This document shows positions 51,625-59,814 of a stretch of DNA of 64,000 nt, in pieces. Origin of the DNA: an uncultured Spirochaetia bacterium (GTDB lineage: Bacteria; Spirochaetota; Spirochaetia; SZUA-6; Bin103); NCBI GenBank assembly GCA_958296075.1, contig CATQHW010000002.1, positions 1,550,001 to 1,614,000 of the forward strand. Direction: 5' to 3'. Each line of letters opens with the position of its first letter. The stretch's first letter is position 1. Under the pieces are notes generated by a model that was given only the letters and a program-made list of their open reading frames with translations, was not told the origin of the DNA and ran no database searches. The position numbers and the translations under genes are program-made.

Positions 51625-53605
51625 CTGCGGTGCCCAGGAGCTCGGCGAGCAGCCCTTCGGTCTCCTGCTCGACCGCCAGGATGTCGGCGCGGATTTGCTC
51701 CAGCGTGCGCAGCGGCTTCGGTTGGTAGAAGGAGCGGGTGAAGCTGATTTCGTAGCCGATCTTCACGCTGTCCGGCTGATACCAGGCGTCCGCCGCGTAG
51801 GGCAGCACCTCGCGCCGCAGGAACGCTTCGATGCCGCCGACCTCCTGCAGCGGCACCTGTTCGGTGTCGCGCAGGTCGGGGTCCGGCTCGTACTCGACCA
51901 CCGCAGGCCGGCCCTGGACGGTGGCCGCGAACCGGCCGTGCAGCGGATCGGCGGCCGTACCCCGCGAGTGGACCTTCCTGATCACCGCCGGCGCGCGCGC
52001 GCGCCGTTCGCCGCTCTCCTTGAGCTTCTTGATCTCCGCCGCCTTGTGGGCGCGGTCGGGATCGGCCCCGGCAATGCGCAGCGGGCGTTCCACCGTCACC
52101 TTGTAGTAGCCGAACGCGGCGTTGTCGAAGATCCGGCTCTGCTCGCTCTCCCCGAACGCCTGAAACGTCTTGCAGATGCGGCCGATGTCCTCCTCGCCCA
52201 GCTCGCAGGTCTTCTTCCCCAGGTTCTTGCGCAGCGGCCGGTGCCAGCCGGTCGCGTCGATCAACTGCACCTTGCCGCGCCGGTGCTCCGCCTTGCGGTT
52301 GCTGAGCACCCACACGTAGGTGGCGATGCCGGTGTTGTAGAACAGGTTGAGCGGCAGCGCCACGATCGCCTCCAACCAGTCGTTCTCGATGATCCAGCGG
52401 CGGATGTTGCTCTCGCCCTGTCCGGCGTCGCCCGTGAACAGCGAACTGCCGTTGTGCACCTCGGCGATGCGGCTGCCGAGCGGCGTGCCCTGCTTCATCT
52501 TGGCGAGCTTGTTGGCCAGGAACAGCATCTGGCCGTCGCTGGAACGGGTCACCAGGGAGTATTCGGGATCGCCGGCGTGCTCGATCACGAAGCGCGGGTC
52601 GCGCATGCCGCTCTTGCCGCCCATGCGCTCCAGGTCGGTCTTCCAGCTCTTGCCGTACGGCGGATTGGAGAGCATGAAGTCGAACTCGCGCGCCGGGAAG
52701 GCGTCGTTGGCCAGGGTGGAGTGCTCGGGGCCGCCGACGATGTTGTCGGCCGCGTCGCCTTCGCCCTTCAGCAGCAGGTCGGCCTTGCAGATGGCGTAGG
52801 TCTCGGCGTTGATCTCCTGCCCGTACAGGTGGGTGGCGACCTCCTTGCCGTGCTCGGTGGCGAGCTGCCGCAGCGTCTCTTCGGCCACGGTCAACATGCC
52901 GCCGGTGCCGCAGGCGCCGTCGTACAGCAGGTAGGTGCCGGAGACGATCCGGTCCGCGACCGGCAGGAAGATCAGCCGGGCCATCAGCGTCACCGCGTCG
53001 CGCGGCGTCCAGTGCTCGCCCGCTTCTTCGTTGTTCTCCTCGTTGAAGCGGCGCACCAGTTCCTCGAAGATCGTGCCCATGGCGTGGTTGTCGAGGGGCG
53101 GGTGCTTGACCGAGCCGTCGTCCAGGAGCACCGGCGCCGGGCTCAGGTTGACGTCGGGAGAGGTGAGCTTCTCGATCAGCGTGCCCAGCGCGTCGGCGCG
53201 GGACAGGCGCGGAATCTGGTTGCGGAACTCGAAGCTGTCGAGGATGTCCTGCACGTTGGGCGAGAAGCCGTCGAGCCACGCCTGGAAGTCGGCGGTGAGC
53301 TGCTGGCGGTTGGCGCGGGCGCGCAGGTCGCGCAGGGTGAACCCGGAGGTGTTGTAGAACCCCTGCCCGGCCGCCTGGCGCAGCGCGGCGTCCTGCTCGA
53401 TCACGCCGGCGTCGTCGAGGGTGGCCTTCATGTCCAGCACCGCCTGCTTGCTGTCTTCGAGCACTGCGTCGAGGCGGCGCAGCACGGTCATCGGCAGGAT
53501 CACGTCGCGGTACTTGCCGCGCACGTACAGGTCGCGCAGCACGTCGTCGGCGATCCCCCAGATGTAGTTCGCGATCCAGTTCAGGTCGCCGTGGCTCATC
53601 CTCAT
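51611..53605 (-). CDS. hsdM: Type I DNA methyltransferase subunit (HsdM)
   Basis: 664 residues. N-terminal HsdM_N helical domain (about 1-160), then the N6-adenine methyltransferase core: TPRDAVTLMARLI, SAM motif DGACGTGGMLTV and catalytic NPPYGKSW. A longer C-terminal region (about 500-664) includes a charged stretch. It methylates adenine within the HsdS target. It overlaps the HigA-like gene (ATGA) upstream and hsdS downstream. Confidence 0.96.
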   Translation of the reverse strand: MRMSHGDLNWIANYIWGIADDVLRDLYVRGKYRDVILPMTVLRRLDAVLEDSKQAVLDMKATLDDAGVIEQDAALRQAAGQGFYNTSGFTLRDLRARANRQQLTADFQAWLDGFSPNVQDILDSFEFRNQIPRLSRADALGTLIEKLTSPDVNLSPAPVLLDDGSVKHPPLDNHAMGTIFEELVRRFNEENNEEAGEHWTPRDAVTLMARLIFLPVADRIVSGTYLLYDGACGTGGMLTVAEETLRQLATEHGKEVATHLYGQEINAETYAICKADLLLKGEGDAADNIVGGPEHSTLANDAFPAREFDFMLSNPPYGKSWKTDLERMGGKSGMRDPRFVIEHAGDPEYSLVTRSSDGQMLFLANKLAKMKQGTPLGSRIAEVHNGSSLFTGDAGQGESNIRRWIIENDWLEAIVALPLNLFYNTGIATYVWVLSNRKAEHRRGKVQLIDATGWHRPLRKNLGKKTCELGEEDIGRICKTFQAFGESEQSRIFDNAAFGYYKVTVERPLRIAGADPDRAHKAAEIKKLKESGERRARAPAVIRKVHSRGTAADPLHGRFAATVQGRPAVVEYEPDPDLRDTEQVPLQEVGGIEAFLRREVLPYAADAWYQPDSVKIGYEISFTRSFYQPKPLRTLEQIRADILAVEQETEGLLAELLGTAGEDV

Positions 53606-53883
53606 GCTATTCTTCGAAGCCTTGCCAGCGTCATGCGGTACTCCTGCTCCAGATTGACCCAGAACGTCGCCGGGATGCCGAGCACCTTCTCCAGTCCGAG
53701 CGCGGTGTGGTCGGTGATCGACTTCTTCCCACGGACGATCTCGTTCACCACCTGCACCGGCCGTCCCAGCCGCGCCGCCAGTTCGGTCTGGCTCATGGCC
53801 CGCGCCGCGATCTCGTCGGCAAGCGTCTCCCCGGGCGGAATGGCGAGGTCGGAGTGCCTGCGGTCGGGTTCATCAGTCGTCAT
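53602..53883 (-). CDS. HigA-like XRE-family DNA-binding protein
   Basis: 93 residues with the HigA/VapI-type helix-turn-helix. PPGETLADEIAARAMSQTEL leads into the HTH (AARLGRPVQVVNEIVRGKKS), followed by the GLEKVLGIPATFWVNLE tail. In toxin-antitoxin pairs this protein partners HigB; no HigB gene is next to it. It opens the RM operon and is translationally coupled to hsdM, so a control-protein role is likely (inference). A GGGAGGT box precedes the ATG. Confidence 0.85.
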   Translation of the reverse strand: MTTDEPDRRHSDLAIPPGETLADEIAARAMSQTELAARLGRPVQVVNEIVRGKKSITDHTALGLEKVLGIPATFWVNLEQEYRMTLARLRRIA

Positions 53884-54015
53884 AGTGATTGCTTACCTCC
53901 CGTATCAGGCCCCATCGAGTGGGCGGCCGTCGAGAAGGGCGGCGTGAGCGGTCCCCTGTTCCGTTATTCATGCAACGGACCATCCCTCCCTGCGACATGC
54001 GCCGGTGACGTGCGG

Positions 54016-54021
54016 TAGAAT
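54016..54021 (+). promoter_or_regulatory. -10 TAGAAT before the isomerase gene
   Basis: TAGAAT ten bases before the ATG at 54031; predicted leader of about three bases. Confidence 0.4.
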
Positions 54022-54030
54022 CGCGGCGTC

Positions 54031-54987
54031 ATGGCTTTCAAGTACACCTTGCAGTGCGATACGTTGCCGTGGGTCGGATACAACGTGCTGGAAGAGCCCG
54101 ACGTGGTGCTCGGGGCGGCCAGGGAGGCCGGCTACGACGGCGTCGACCTGCCCGGCAATCCGCAGGCGGTGGATGCCGGCGAGTGGCGCAGGCGCGTCGA
54201 GGACGCCGGTCTGGCGGTGCCGGAGGTGCTCGCCGCCTGGGGCTACTACCACGCGGGCGAGGAGCGCAATCTGGCCAGCACCGATCCCGCCAAGCGGGCG
54301 CGCGCGGTGCAGTACGCCAAGGACACCGTCGATCTGGCGGCGGACCTGGGCGCCAGCTTCACGGAGCTGTGCGCGGCGCAGCCGGCGGTCCCCCAGTTGC
54401 CGTTCCCGCTCGAGCCGGTGGAGACGCTGCGCGGCAACTTCCGGCAGTCGATCCGGGAAATCTGCGCCCATGCCGCGCCGCGCGGCATCACCATCCTGCT
54501 GGAGCCGCTCAACACCTACGAGGGACTCCCGGAGGTGCTGACCACCCTGTACCAAGCGGTCAACTACGTCGACGAACTGGGGCTCGACAATCTCGGCGTG
54601 CAGCCGGACGTGTTCCACATGAACGTCGAGGAGGGATCGATCCCGGACGCGCTGCGCTACGCGGGTTCACGGATCAAGCACTTCCACCTCAACGAGACCA
54701 ACCACTGCCAGCACGGCACGGGCCACGCCGACTATCAGGAGATCTTCCGCATCCTCAAGGGGATCGGCTACGACGGCTATCTGTGCACGTACATGCCCAA
54801 GACCACGCAGGCGGTCCTGCAGAGCGCGCCGGGCAATCCGTTCCTGCCGGAAGGGGCGTCCGCCGGCGGCGGGGCGCGGCCGGACCTGGTCGAGGTCCTG
54901 ACCGGCCTGCTCGGCTTCCTGCGGGAGACCGAGCGCACGGTCGATCAGTCGCGCGGGTTCTACGAGGCCGGCGGCTTCCGACCTTGA
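54031..54987 (+). CDS. Sugar phosphate isomerase/epimerase family (AP2Ec TIM barrel)
   Basis: 318 residues of a xylose-isomerase-like TIM barrel. Metal-site motifs: LLEPLNTYEG (Glu), QPDVFHMNVEEGS (Asp/His) and IKHFHLNETNHCQHGTGHAD (His). Members epimerise or isomerise keto-sugars and inositols, e.g. IolE/IolI- or Hyi-like enzymes. Stands alone, divergent from the RM operon. Confidence 0.85.
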   Translation: MAFKYTLQCDTLPWVGYNVLEEPDVVLGAAREAGYDGVDLPGNPQAVDAGEWRRRVEDAGLAVPEVLAAWGYYHAGEERNLASTDPAKRARAVQYAKDTVDLAADLGASFTELCAAQPAVPQLPFPLEPVETLRGNFRQSIREICAHAAPRGITILLEPLNTYEGLPEVLTTLYQAVNYVDELGLDNLGVQPDVFHMNVEEGSIPDALRYAGSRIKHFHLNETNHCQHGTGHADYQEIFRILKGIGYDGYLCTYMPKTTQAVLQSAPGNPFLPEGASAGGGARPDLVEVLTGLLGFLRETERTVDQSRGFYEAGGFRP

Positions 54988-55072
54988 GCAGCGCCCGGCT
55001 CACGGAAACCGGCCGAGCACTGGGCGTAAGCCCACGGAAATACCGGATAAGCCATGTCCTTCAGGCGAGGCG

Positions 55073-55101
55073 TTGACGCCCGAACGACCGCCGCCGATAC
55101 T
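55073..55101 (+). promoter_or_regulatory. Promoter TTGACG-N17-GATACT for the NHLP precursor gene
   Basis: TTGACG at 55073-55078 and GATACT at 55096-55101, 17 bases apart. Start predicted near 55108, giving a leader of about 70 bases that ends in a strong GAGGAGGAG ribosome binding site (55164-55172). A small GC hairpin at 55021-55034 may end the preceding gene. Confidence 0.6.
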
Positions 55102-55176
55102 GTGGTCCAGGGCGCTCCTCGCTGGAAGCGCGGCAGCGTGCCATGGAACTGACAGGATTTCTCGAGGAGGAGAGCT

Positions 55177-55470
55177 ATGGAAACGGCGCAGGACATGCAG
55201 GCGCAGATCGTCGGCAAGGCGACCGAGGACGCGGATTTTCGGGCCCGGCTGCTCAGCGATCCGAAGGGAGCGATCAACCAGGAGTTGGGCGTCGCCATTC
55301 CGGCGTCCATGGCGATCGAGGTTCACGAAGATAGCGACACGACCGTGCATCTGATTCTTCCCCCCGGCAGTCGGCTGAGCCAAAGCGATCTGCAAACGGT
55401 CGCCGGCGGAGGCATGGGTAGGGATACCAGGAACAACGATCTGCCCTGGTACGATATCAGGAACTGGTGA
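55177..55470 (+). CDS. RiPP precursor peptide with nitrile-hydratase-like leader (NHLP)
   Basis: 97 residues. Residues 1-78 match NHLP/TOMM-type leaders: an ADFRARLLSDPKGAINQELG segment, VAIPASMAIEVHEDS, the TVHLILPPG strand, LSQSDLQTVAGG and a double-glycine end at 77-78. The expected core is residues 79-97: GMGRDTRNNDLPWYDIRNW. It has no Cys or Ser and one Thr, so thiazole or lanthionine formation is unlikely. The tetrad D-x-R-N occurs twice, exactly 10 residues apart (83-86 and 93-96). Such leaders are matured by radical-SAM, epimerase, methyltransferase or other enzymes and cut by a peptidase/ABC exporter. No such gene is in the window; a truncated transposase follows 92 bases downstream. 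Strong ribosome binding site and own promoter. Confidence 0.85.
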   Translation: METAQDMQAQIVGKATEDADFRARLLSDPKGAINQELGVAIPASMAIEVHEDSDTTVHLILPPGSRLSQSDLQTVAGGGMGRDTRNNDLPWYDIRNW

Positions 55471-55562
55471 CGGTAGCCGCTTACTCCGGGCCGGACGATG
55501 TTCCGGGTCGTCCCGGCGATCGACAGATGCGAAAGCCGTCGGCAAGCATGGTGCCCTGATCG

Positions 55563-55868
55563 ATGACGAAGCCGGGCTCGCAGTACACCTCGATCGCGTT
55601 CGGGGCGCGGTGCCAGGAGGCTGACGTGCGACCGTCGACCGGCGCGGTGGGCGATGCCTACGACAACGCGCTGTGCGAGAGCTTCTTCGCGACCCCGGAG
55701 TGCGAGTTGCTGGATCGTCACCGCTTTCGCGGCCACGCCGAGGCGCGCTTGGCGGTGTTCGAGTTCATCGAGGGCTTCTACAACCGACGCAGGAGACATT
55801 CGGCGCTGGGCTACCGGTCGCCGGTCGCCTTCGAGGCCGCTCAGAGCGGCGTGAGGGCATCCGCATGA
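55563..55868 (+). pseudogene. 3' fragment of an IS3-family transposase (OrfB)
   Basis: 101 codons matching the C-terminal end of IS3-type integrase-core transposases. GSQYTS follows where the second catalytic Asp should be (the preceding residues are Thr-Lys-Pro instead of His-Ser-Asp-Arg). Then come GDAYDNALCESFF with the catalytic Glu, and FIEGFYNRRRRHSALGY. OrfA and the first two thirds of OrfB are missing, so it is inactive. The end overlaps the 3' end of the ImmA/IrrE gene by 28 bases. Confidence 0.88.
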
Positions 55869-57433
55869 GCACTGCCGTGGTGGGGGGGATCGAACATTTC
55901 GTTCTCGATCCGCTCATAATCAGTGTCGTTAATGAACCCTGTGTTCTTCAGATGATGCAGTACGGCCCGAACGCCTGCCTGCAGCACGTGTGCTGCTTCT
56001 CGTACGCCAGGGACGGTCTCTATCGGGGAGCCTAACCCTGATATTGCACGTTGTACGAGGGGCGGCGGCATCAGCAACATGGCCGCAAAGTCATTTGCGC
56101 GCCTTTCTATGTCACGTGGCGCCCAGGGGCCACTTGCTACTGCCAAACGCTGTCCTTCTTCGCGATCGAACAGTACGTGACATAGTTCGTGGGCCAACGT
56201 GAATCGGCGGCCGAAAGGATGCTTATTGCGGTCGTGTCTCTCGTTGATCGCTATGGCGGGGCGATGGTGCGGTCCGGCAATGGAAATCCCGCGTATGTTG
56301 TCAACCGAAAGTTCCAGTGAAATGACCTCGATATCCAGGTTTTTGATAATTTCCTCGATGTCGACAGTTCCTAGCGTGAAGTCGGTGGTAAGATGTTCGT
56401 GAAAGGAGTCGGCAAGTTCATATCCCCTACTCCACGCGGGCGAATCGAGTGTCGAGACGGCTACAGGACGGCATATTTTTGTCACCGTTTCAGACTCACC
56501 ATCAGATGAGGAAAGCTCAACCATCGTCTTTGCGAGTATCACTATATCCTCACGCCCGACGTCCGGTGCAACGGAACCGAACATCAACGCCGCTTGACAC
56601 GAACCGGCGATGACGAGTGGTGAAGGGGCCGAAATCGACAGCACTGGACGCGAGGCAGGGCCGAATTCGGACAAGATGTTCTTTACGCCGTGCCATCTGC
56701 TATTTACTGATCCTTCATCCGAACCTAGACCGGCCAGCCACATAAGCCGCCGATCTTCCGAATTTGAGTCTTGGAGGGATTTGATCAGCTTTTTGATTCG
56801 AGAAGACTCGGGGGCCAGTGACAGAAGGTAGTCGCCCGCGTTCGACAACACCTCATGCAACGGTTCGGCCACCTTTCTCGGCGCCAGCCTGCTGACTCCC
56901 TGTACCGACTCCAGGAAACTGAAGTGATCGGGCATTCCGGCGCTGCGTGCCGGTCCCCATGAGACCTCGACGGAGTCCCGGAAGCGCCTCAATACAATAT
57001 CGGGGAACAGACCGCCTTCGCTCGCCGAACGAAGCGCGTGCCTAGTCCACCACCGTTGCCATTCGCTTTCCCATGCGGACACTTTCTCGTCATCGTTTTC
57101 GATGGCCGGCGGCGGAAACCGCGTGGAGCGCAAAGACTCCCAGCCGGTTTCGTGTTCGTTCTGCACCGGAAGGCGTTCTTCGTGAAGCAGAGGATCCCAA
57201 TTATGGACCAACCACTCGATCAGCGGAAGGAGGTACCAGTGGACCGAATCGACTTGACCATTGTCCTCCTTATGGGAGCACAGATTCCGACCTTCGATCC
57301 AGATCTGAAAGCTTCCCCAGGAGACGCCAACTTCGGGATCGATCCCTCGACCATCATCGGGATCATCGGAAAATCCCATTTTCAGCGCGAACACGCTCGT
57401 GTCGCCGGCAAGTCTTTCCCATCGAACAGCCAT
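55841..57433 (-). CDS. ImmA/IrrE-family metallopeptidase with a large N-terminal region
   Basis: 530 residues. The zinc-protease domain is C-terminal (about 380-480): AHELCHVLFD (HExxH) and ERRANDFAAMLLMP with the third ligand. The first ~370 residues are unlike simple ImmA and show no recognised domain. ImmA-type enzymes cleave repressors or antitoxins in mobile elements and stress systems. The last residues run into the IS3 fragment, so the C-terminus may have been altered by the insertion. It lies 9 bases after the 110-residue gene and has lower GC than the genome. Confidence 0.8.
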   Translation of the reverse strand: MAVRWERLAGDTSVFALKMGFSDDPDDGRGIDPEVGVSWGSFQIWIEGRNLCSHKEDNGQVDSVHWYLLPLIEWLVHNWDPLLHEERLPVQNEHETGWESLRSTRFPPPAIENDDEKVSAWESEWQRWWTRHALRSASEGGLFPDIVLRRFRDSVEVSWGPARSAGMPDHFSFLESVQGVSRLAPRKVAEPLHEVLSNAGDYLLSLAPESSRIKKLIKSLQDSNSEDRRLMWLAGLGSDEGSVNSRWHGVKNILSEFGPASRPVLSISAPSPLVIAGSCQAALMFGSVAPDVGREDIVILAKTMVELSSSDGESETVTKICRPVAVSTLDSPAWSRGYELADSFHEHLTTDFTLGTVDIEEIIKNLDIEVISLELSVDNIRGISIAGPHHRPAIAINERHDRNKHPFGRRFTLAHELCHVLFDREEGQRLAVASGPWAPRDIERRANDFAAMLLMPPPLVQRAISGLGSPIETVPGVREAAHVLQAGVRAVLHHLKNTGFINDTDYERIENEMFDPPHHGSAHADALTPL

Positions 57434-57442
57434 GTTACCGAT

Positions 57443-57775
57443 TCAATCCCAGTGTCTTCGCACGTCCCGTCTTTGCATACGTCCTTGTTTCAGCCAACAC
57501 CGGCGCAGGACGTCAGGAACTTCAATCCAGCCGACTGGATAACCATGCCACTTGTGGGTGTCATGCTGCTGTGCGCAGTACGCCCTGCCTTCGTGTACGG
57601 CATAACGTTTCTTGCCTACCGGTACGCTATCCTTAAGCAGCTGTGTCGCTATCCGTTGATCGAGGTTCTTCGGACAGAGCGACCCGCGCCGCCCCGGTTG
57701 CCACGGCTCCTTGTGCTTAGGATTTCCCTCATAGCGCATGACTATCCAGCTCGATCCGAACCGAGCACCCATCAA
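57443..57775 (-). CDS. Unknown protein paired with the ImmA/IrrE gene
   Basis: 110 residues, very basic, with conserved-looking aromatic/Cys/His residues (GRAYCAQQHDTHKWHGYPVGW). No recognised family. Ends 9 bases before the protease gene on the same strand, so it is probably co-expressed and could be its substrate, an immunity factor or a DNA-binding partner. Start ATG at 57775. Confidence 0.55.
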   Translation of the reverse strand: MMGARFGSSWIVMRYEGNPKHKEPWQPGRRGSLCPKNLDQRIATQLLKDSVPVGKKRYAVHEGRAYCAQQHDTHKWHGYPVGWIEVPDVLRRCWLKQGRMQRRDVRRHWD

Positions 57776-57865
57776 TCGTAACCGCGGCTGGGCGATCCAT
57801 CAAGCATCGATGTGAAGCTTGGACGCTCCGGCCGCCGGTCGGCGGAGTGGGTGGCACAGCCGCGG

Positions 57866-58341
57866 TCACCCGGGACGGTGGGCGAGCAGGTGGTCAAGGC
57901 GCTGGCGCATGCGCTGCCAGTGGCTGCCGGGCCAGGTGGTGTTCATGCAGAGCGCACGTAGCGGCCGTCCCGCCTCCGATTTGCGCTCCTGATACTGGTA
58001 GTCGGTGAAGTCCATGTGCCATTCCTGCCGGTAGGCGCGCGGGTTCAGGTGCGCGCGCAGCGAGCGGAGCTGACATTGCCTGCCCAGGATCGCCTGGAGA
58101 TACGGCGCGACGCTCGGGTGGACGACCAAACAGCCGAGAGCGCCCAGGCGCCAGCTTCAACAGGCTCTCGAACGCGACGTTGCCGACCGAGTTGTCGATC
58201 TCGTTCAGGCCGCGGGCGATGCAGGCGGTAGAGCGTCTCCTTCCACCACGCCACGGCTTCCGCATCGAGCGCGCCCGGCACGAGCAGGAAGCCGTCGCTC
58301 TCCAAACCCGCCAGACCCGCCGGAGCCGCCCCTTCCACCAT
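57866..58341 (-). pseudogene. Broken copy of a PhyH dioxygenase gene
   Basis: It corresponds to the first 60% of the intact gene at 62711-63490, with the start at 58341. Two extra bases (an A near 58129 and a G near 58214, relative to the intact copy) break the frame. After the ALCMNTT point homology stops at 57934, and an unrelated 22-codon tail ending at 57866 follows. The HxD metal motif (EWHMDF) survives in one frame. Confidence 0.85.
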
Positions 58342-58711
58342 CGCCGATCCTCTGAAGCCGTACGATCCCGCGCATCGGCCCCGAACGCAAGTGCCGTATG
58401 ACGCCCATGAGCGCCGGCCGCGTTCGCCTGGTCCGGCCCCGGATCAGCGCGTAGACGGCGGCGTGAGCGGACCCCACACCATCAGGTGCCGGTGTCCGAC
58501 ACCTGCTCGACGCGCAGGTGCGCCAAGCCCGCCGCGTCGAGCAGTGCGGCGACCTCCTCCGGGCGGTAGGCGGCCAGCAGCGAGTTATGGAAGTCGCGCC
58601 GCAGCACCTCGGCCTCGTCCGCCGCGTAGGCGTTCACCGTCGCCGCGGCATCCTCCGGCGTGTCCGGGCGCAGCAGATCCATGACGAACAGATGCGCGCG
58701 CGGCGACAGCC
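57934..58711. repeat. Left copy of a ~777-bp duplication
   Basis: Nearly identical to 63085-63860. Net two bases longer through small indels, with scattered substitutions. Carries the 5' part of a PhyH gene and the 3' part of a methyltransferase gene. Confidence 0.92.
58482..58711 (-). pseudogene. 3' fragment of a methyltransferase gene
   Basis: Matches the last ~75 residues of the methyltransferase at 63595 (LRPDTPEDAAATVNAYAADE, HNSLLAAYRPEEVAA). A 2-base insertion near the end changes the C-terminus (QVSDTGT stop). Upstream sequence is replaced at 58711 by a nucleoside hydrolase fragment on the other strand. Confidence 0.85.
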
Positions 58712-58922
58712 GCTCAATCCACGTGTGTCCCTGCATTGCGACGTGGAGACGGCCGGCGAGCTGACGCGCGGTCAGACCGTCGCCGACGTTCGCCAGAACT
58801 TCCGCTGGCGGCACCTGCCGGAACTGCGGGCCGCGCGCGACGCCGACTTTCCCGCGCTCCGCGCCTTCATCCTGGACGCGCTCTGTTCCGGCCACCCGCG
58901 GCCGGCGGCCGCATGGGAGTGA
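58712..58922 (+). pseudogene. 3' fragment of a nucleoside hydrolase-like gene
   Basis: About 70 codons on the plus strand with SLHCDVETAGELTRGQTVAD and a conserved FRWRHLPELRAARDADF segment, which resemble the C-terminus of inosine-uridine nucleoside hydrolases. The N-terminal calcium-binding part is absent; the junction is exactly at the end of the duplicated block. Confidence 0.55.
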
Positions 58923-58941
58923 GGAGCCTGCCGGTGGCTGA

Positions 58942-59763
58942 TCATCGGTTCGGTCCGACCGTCGAGTCGCCGCGCTCGTCCAGCCAGTCGTACAGGGCCC
59001 TGTTGGACTCCCAGTCGAGGTCGAGCATGCAGGTGCCCAGGATGACGACCCCGTAGACCCGCCGCTCGCGGATCATCTCCTCGCATACGTCGAGCTGGCG
59101 GCGCATGCCGGCGTAGGACAGCTTCCGCTGGTTGCCGAAGTCATAGACGTAGATGCACGTCAGCAGCGGCTTGCCGCCGGTCAGCCGGCCCAGGCGCTCG
59201 GCGTAGCCCTTCTGCCGGTCGATGTTCGCGGCGTGCCAGAGCGGATTCAGGAAGCCGGCGAAGTACGGCAGCAGCGGAAGCTGGCGGTCGTCTTCGAGCG
59301 ACATCTCATAGAACGTGGCCATCAGCGGCAACTGCGGCGGGCGCGCGGCGTTCTCGAACTGCAGGTCGGCCAGGTGCTTCGGAGTCACGCCGCCCGCGAC
59401 GGTGCCGGTGCTGAAATCGTCGAGCAGGAACGACTCGATTCGCGGGTCCTCGGCGGCGAGCTCCTTGGCCTGCAGCAGGGCGCTCAGGGCCCTGTCGTAG
59501 TCGACCGGAGTCTTGCCGTCCACCGCCGAGTGCATCGCCCACTTGGCGATGATCCGCTTGGCCGCCGGAAGCCCGGTCATCGTCTCTCTGGTCAGCGGCA
59601 GGCCCCCGGCGATGAGCACGTTGCGAATCCCCGTCCGCTCGATCGCCTGCTGCGCCGTCAGCGTCGACGGCTCGTCCCAGAACGGATACGCCTTGAGCTC
59701 CTGCAGGGTGTTTACCTTCATGCCCCACAGCCAGAGATGATCGCGTAGCGTCAAGCCGCTCAT
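58942..59763 (-). CDS. Unknown soluble protein (273 residues)
   Basis: Starts MSGLTLRDHLWLWGMKVNTL at an ATG (59763) behind a strong AGGAGG. The sequence has alternating strands and helices with IRNVLIAGGLPLT, FLLDDFSTGT, LLTCIYVYDFGNQRKLSY and GVVILGTCMLDLDWES, suggesting a TIM-barrel-like fold with acidic residues at strand ends. Family not recognised. Promoter TTGACC-N18-TATGGT upstream. It ends close to the nucleoside hydrolase fragment and is divergent from a sugar permease, so it may belong to carbohydrate metabolism. Confidence 0.65.
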   Translation of the reverse strand: MSGLTLRDHLWLWGMKVNTLQELKAYPFWDEPSTLTAQQAIERTGIRNVLIAGGLPLTRETMTGLPAAKRIIAKWAMHSAVDGKTPVDYDRALSALLQAKELAAEDPRIESFLLDDFSTGTVAGGVTPKHLADLQFENAARPPQLPLMATFYEMSLEDDRQLPLLPYFAGFLNPLWHAANIDRQKGYAERLGRLTGGKPLLTCIYVYDFGNQRKLSYAGMRRQLDVCEEMIRERRVYGVVILGTCMLDLDWESNRALYDWLDERGDSTVGPNR

Positions 59764-59814
59764 ACGGTAGCCTCCTGCAGATTGAGCAACGTGCGCGCTG
59801 CTCGCCTCACGGCC

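Noticed and set aside
53602-53883. A HigBA toxin-antitoxin pair
   Set aside because: Only the HigA-like protein is present; neither flank encodes a HigB/RelE-type toxin.
51695-53947. A 750-codon open frame antisense to hsdM and the HigA-like gene
   Set aside because: Shadow of the hsdM coding frame; no domain, no start signal.
58512-58711. A plus-strand gene reading through the duplicated block into the nucleoside hydrolase fragment
   Set aside because: The first part is antisense to the methyltransferase fragment; only the part after 58711 looks protein-like.
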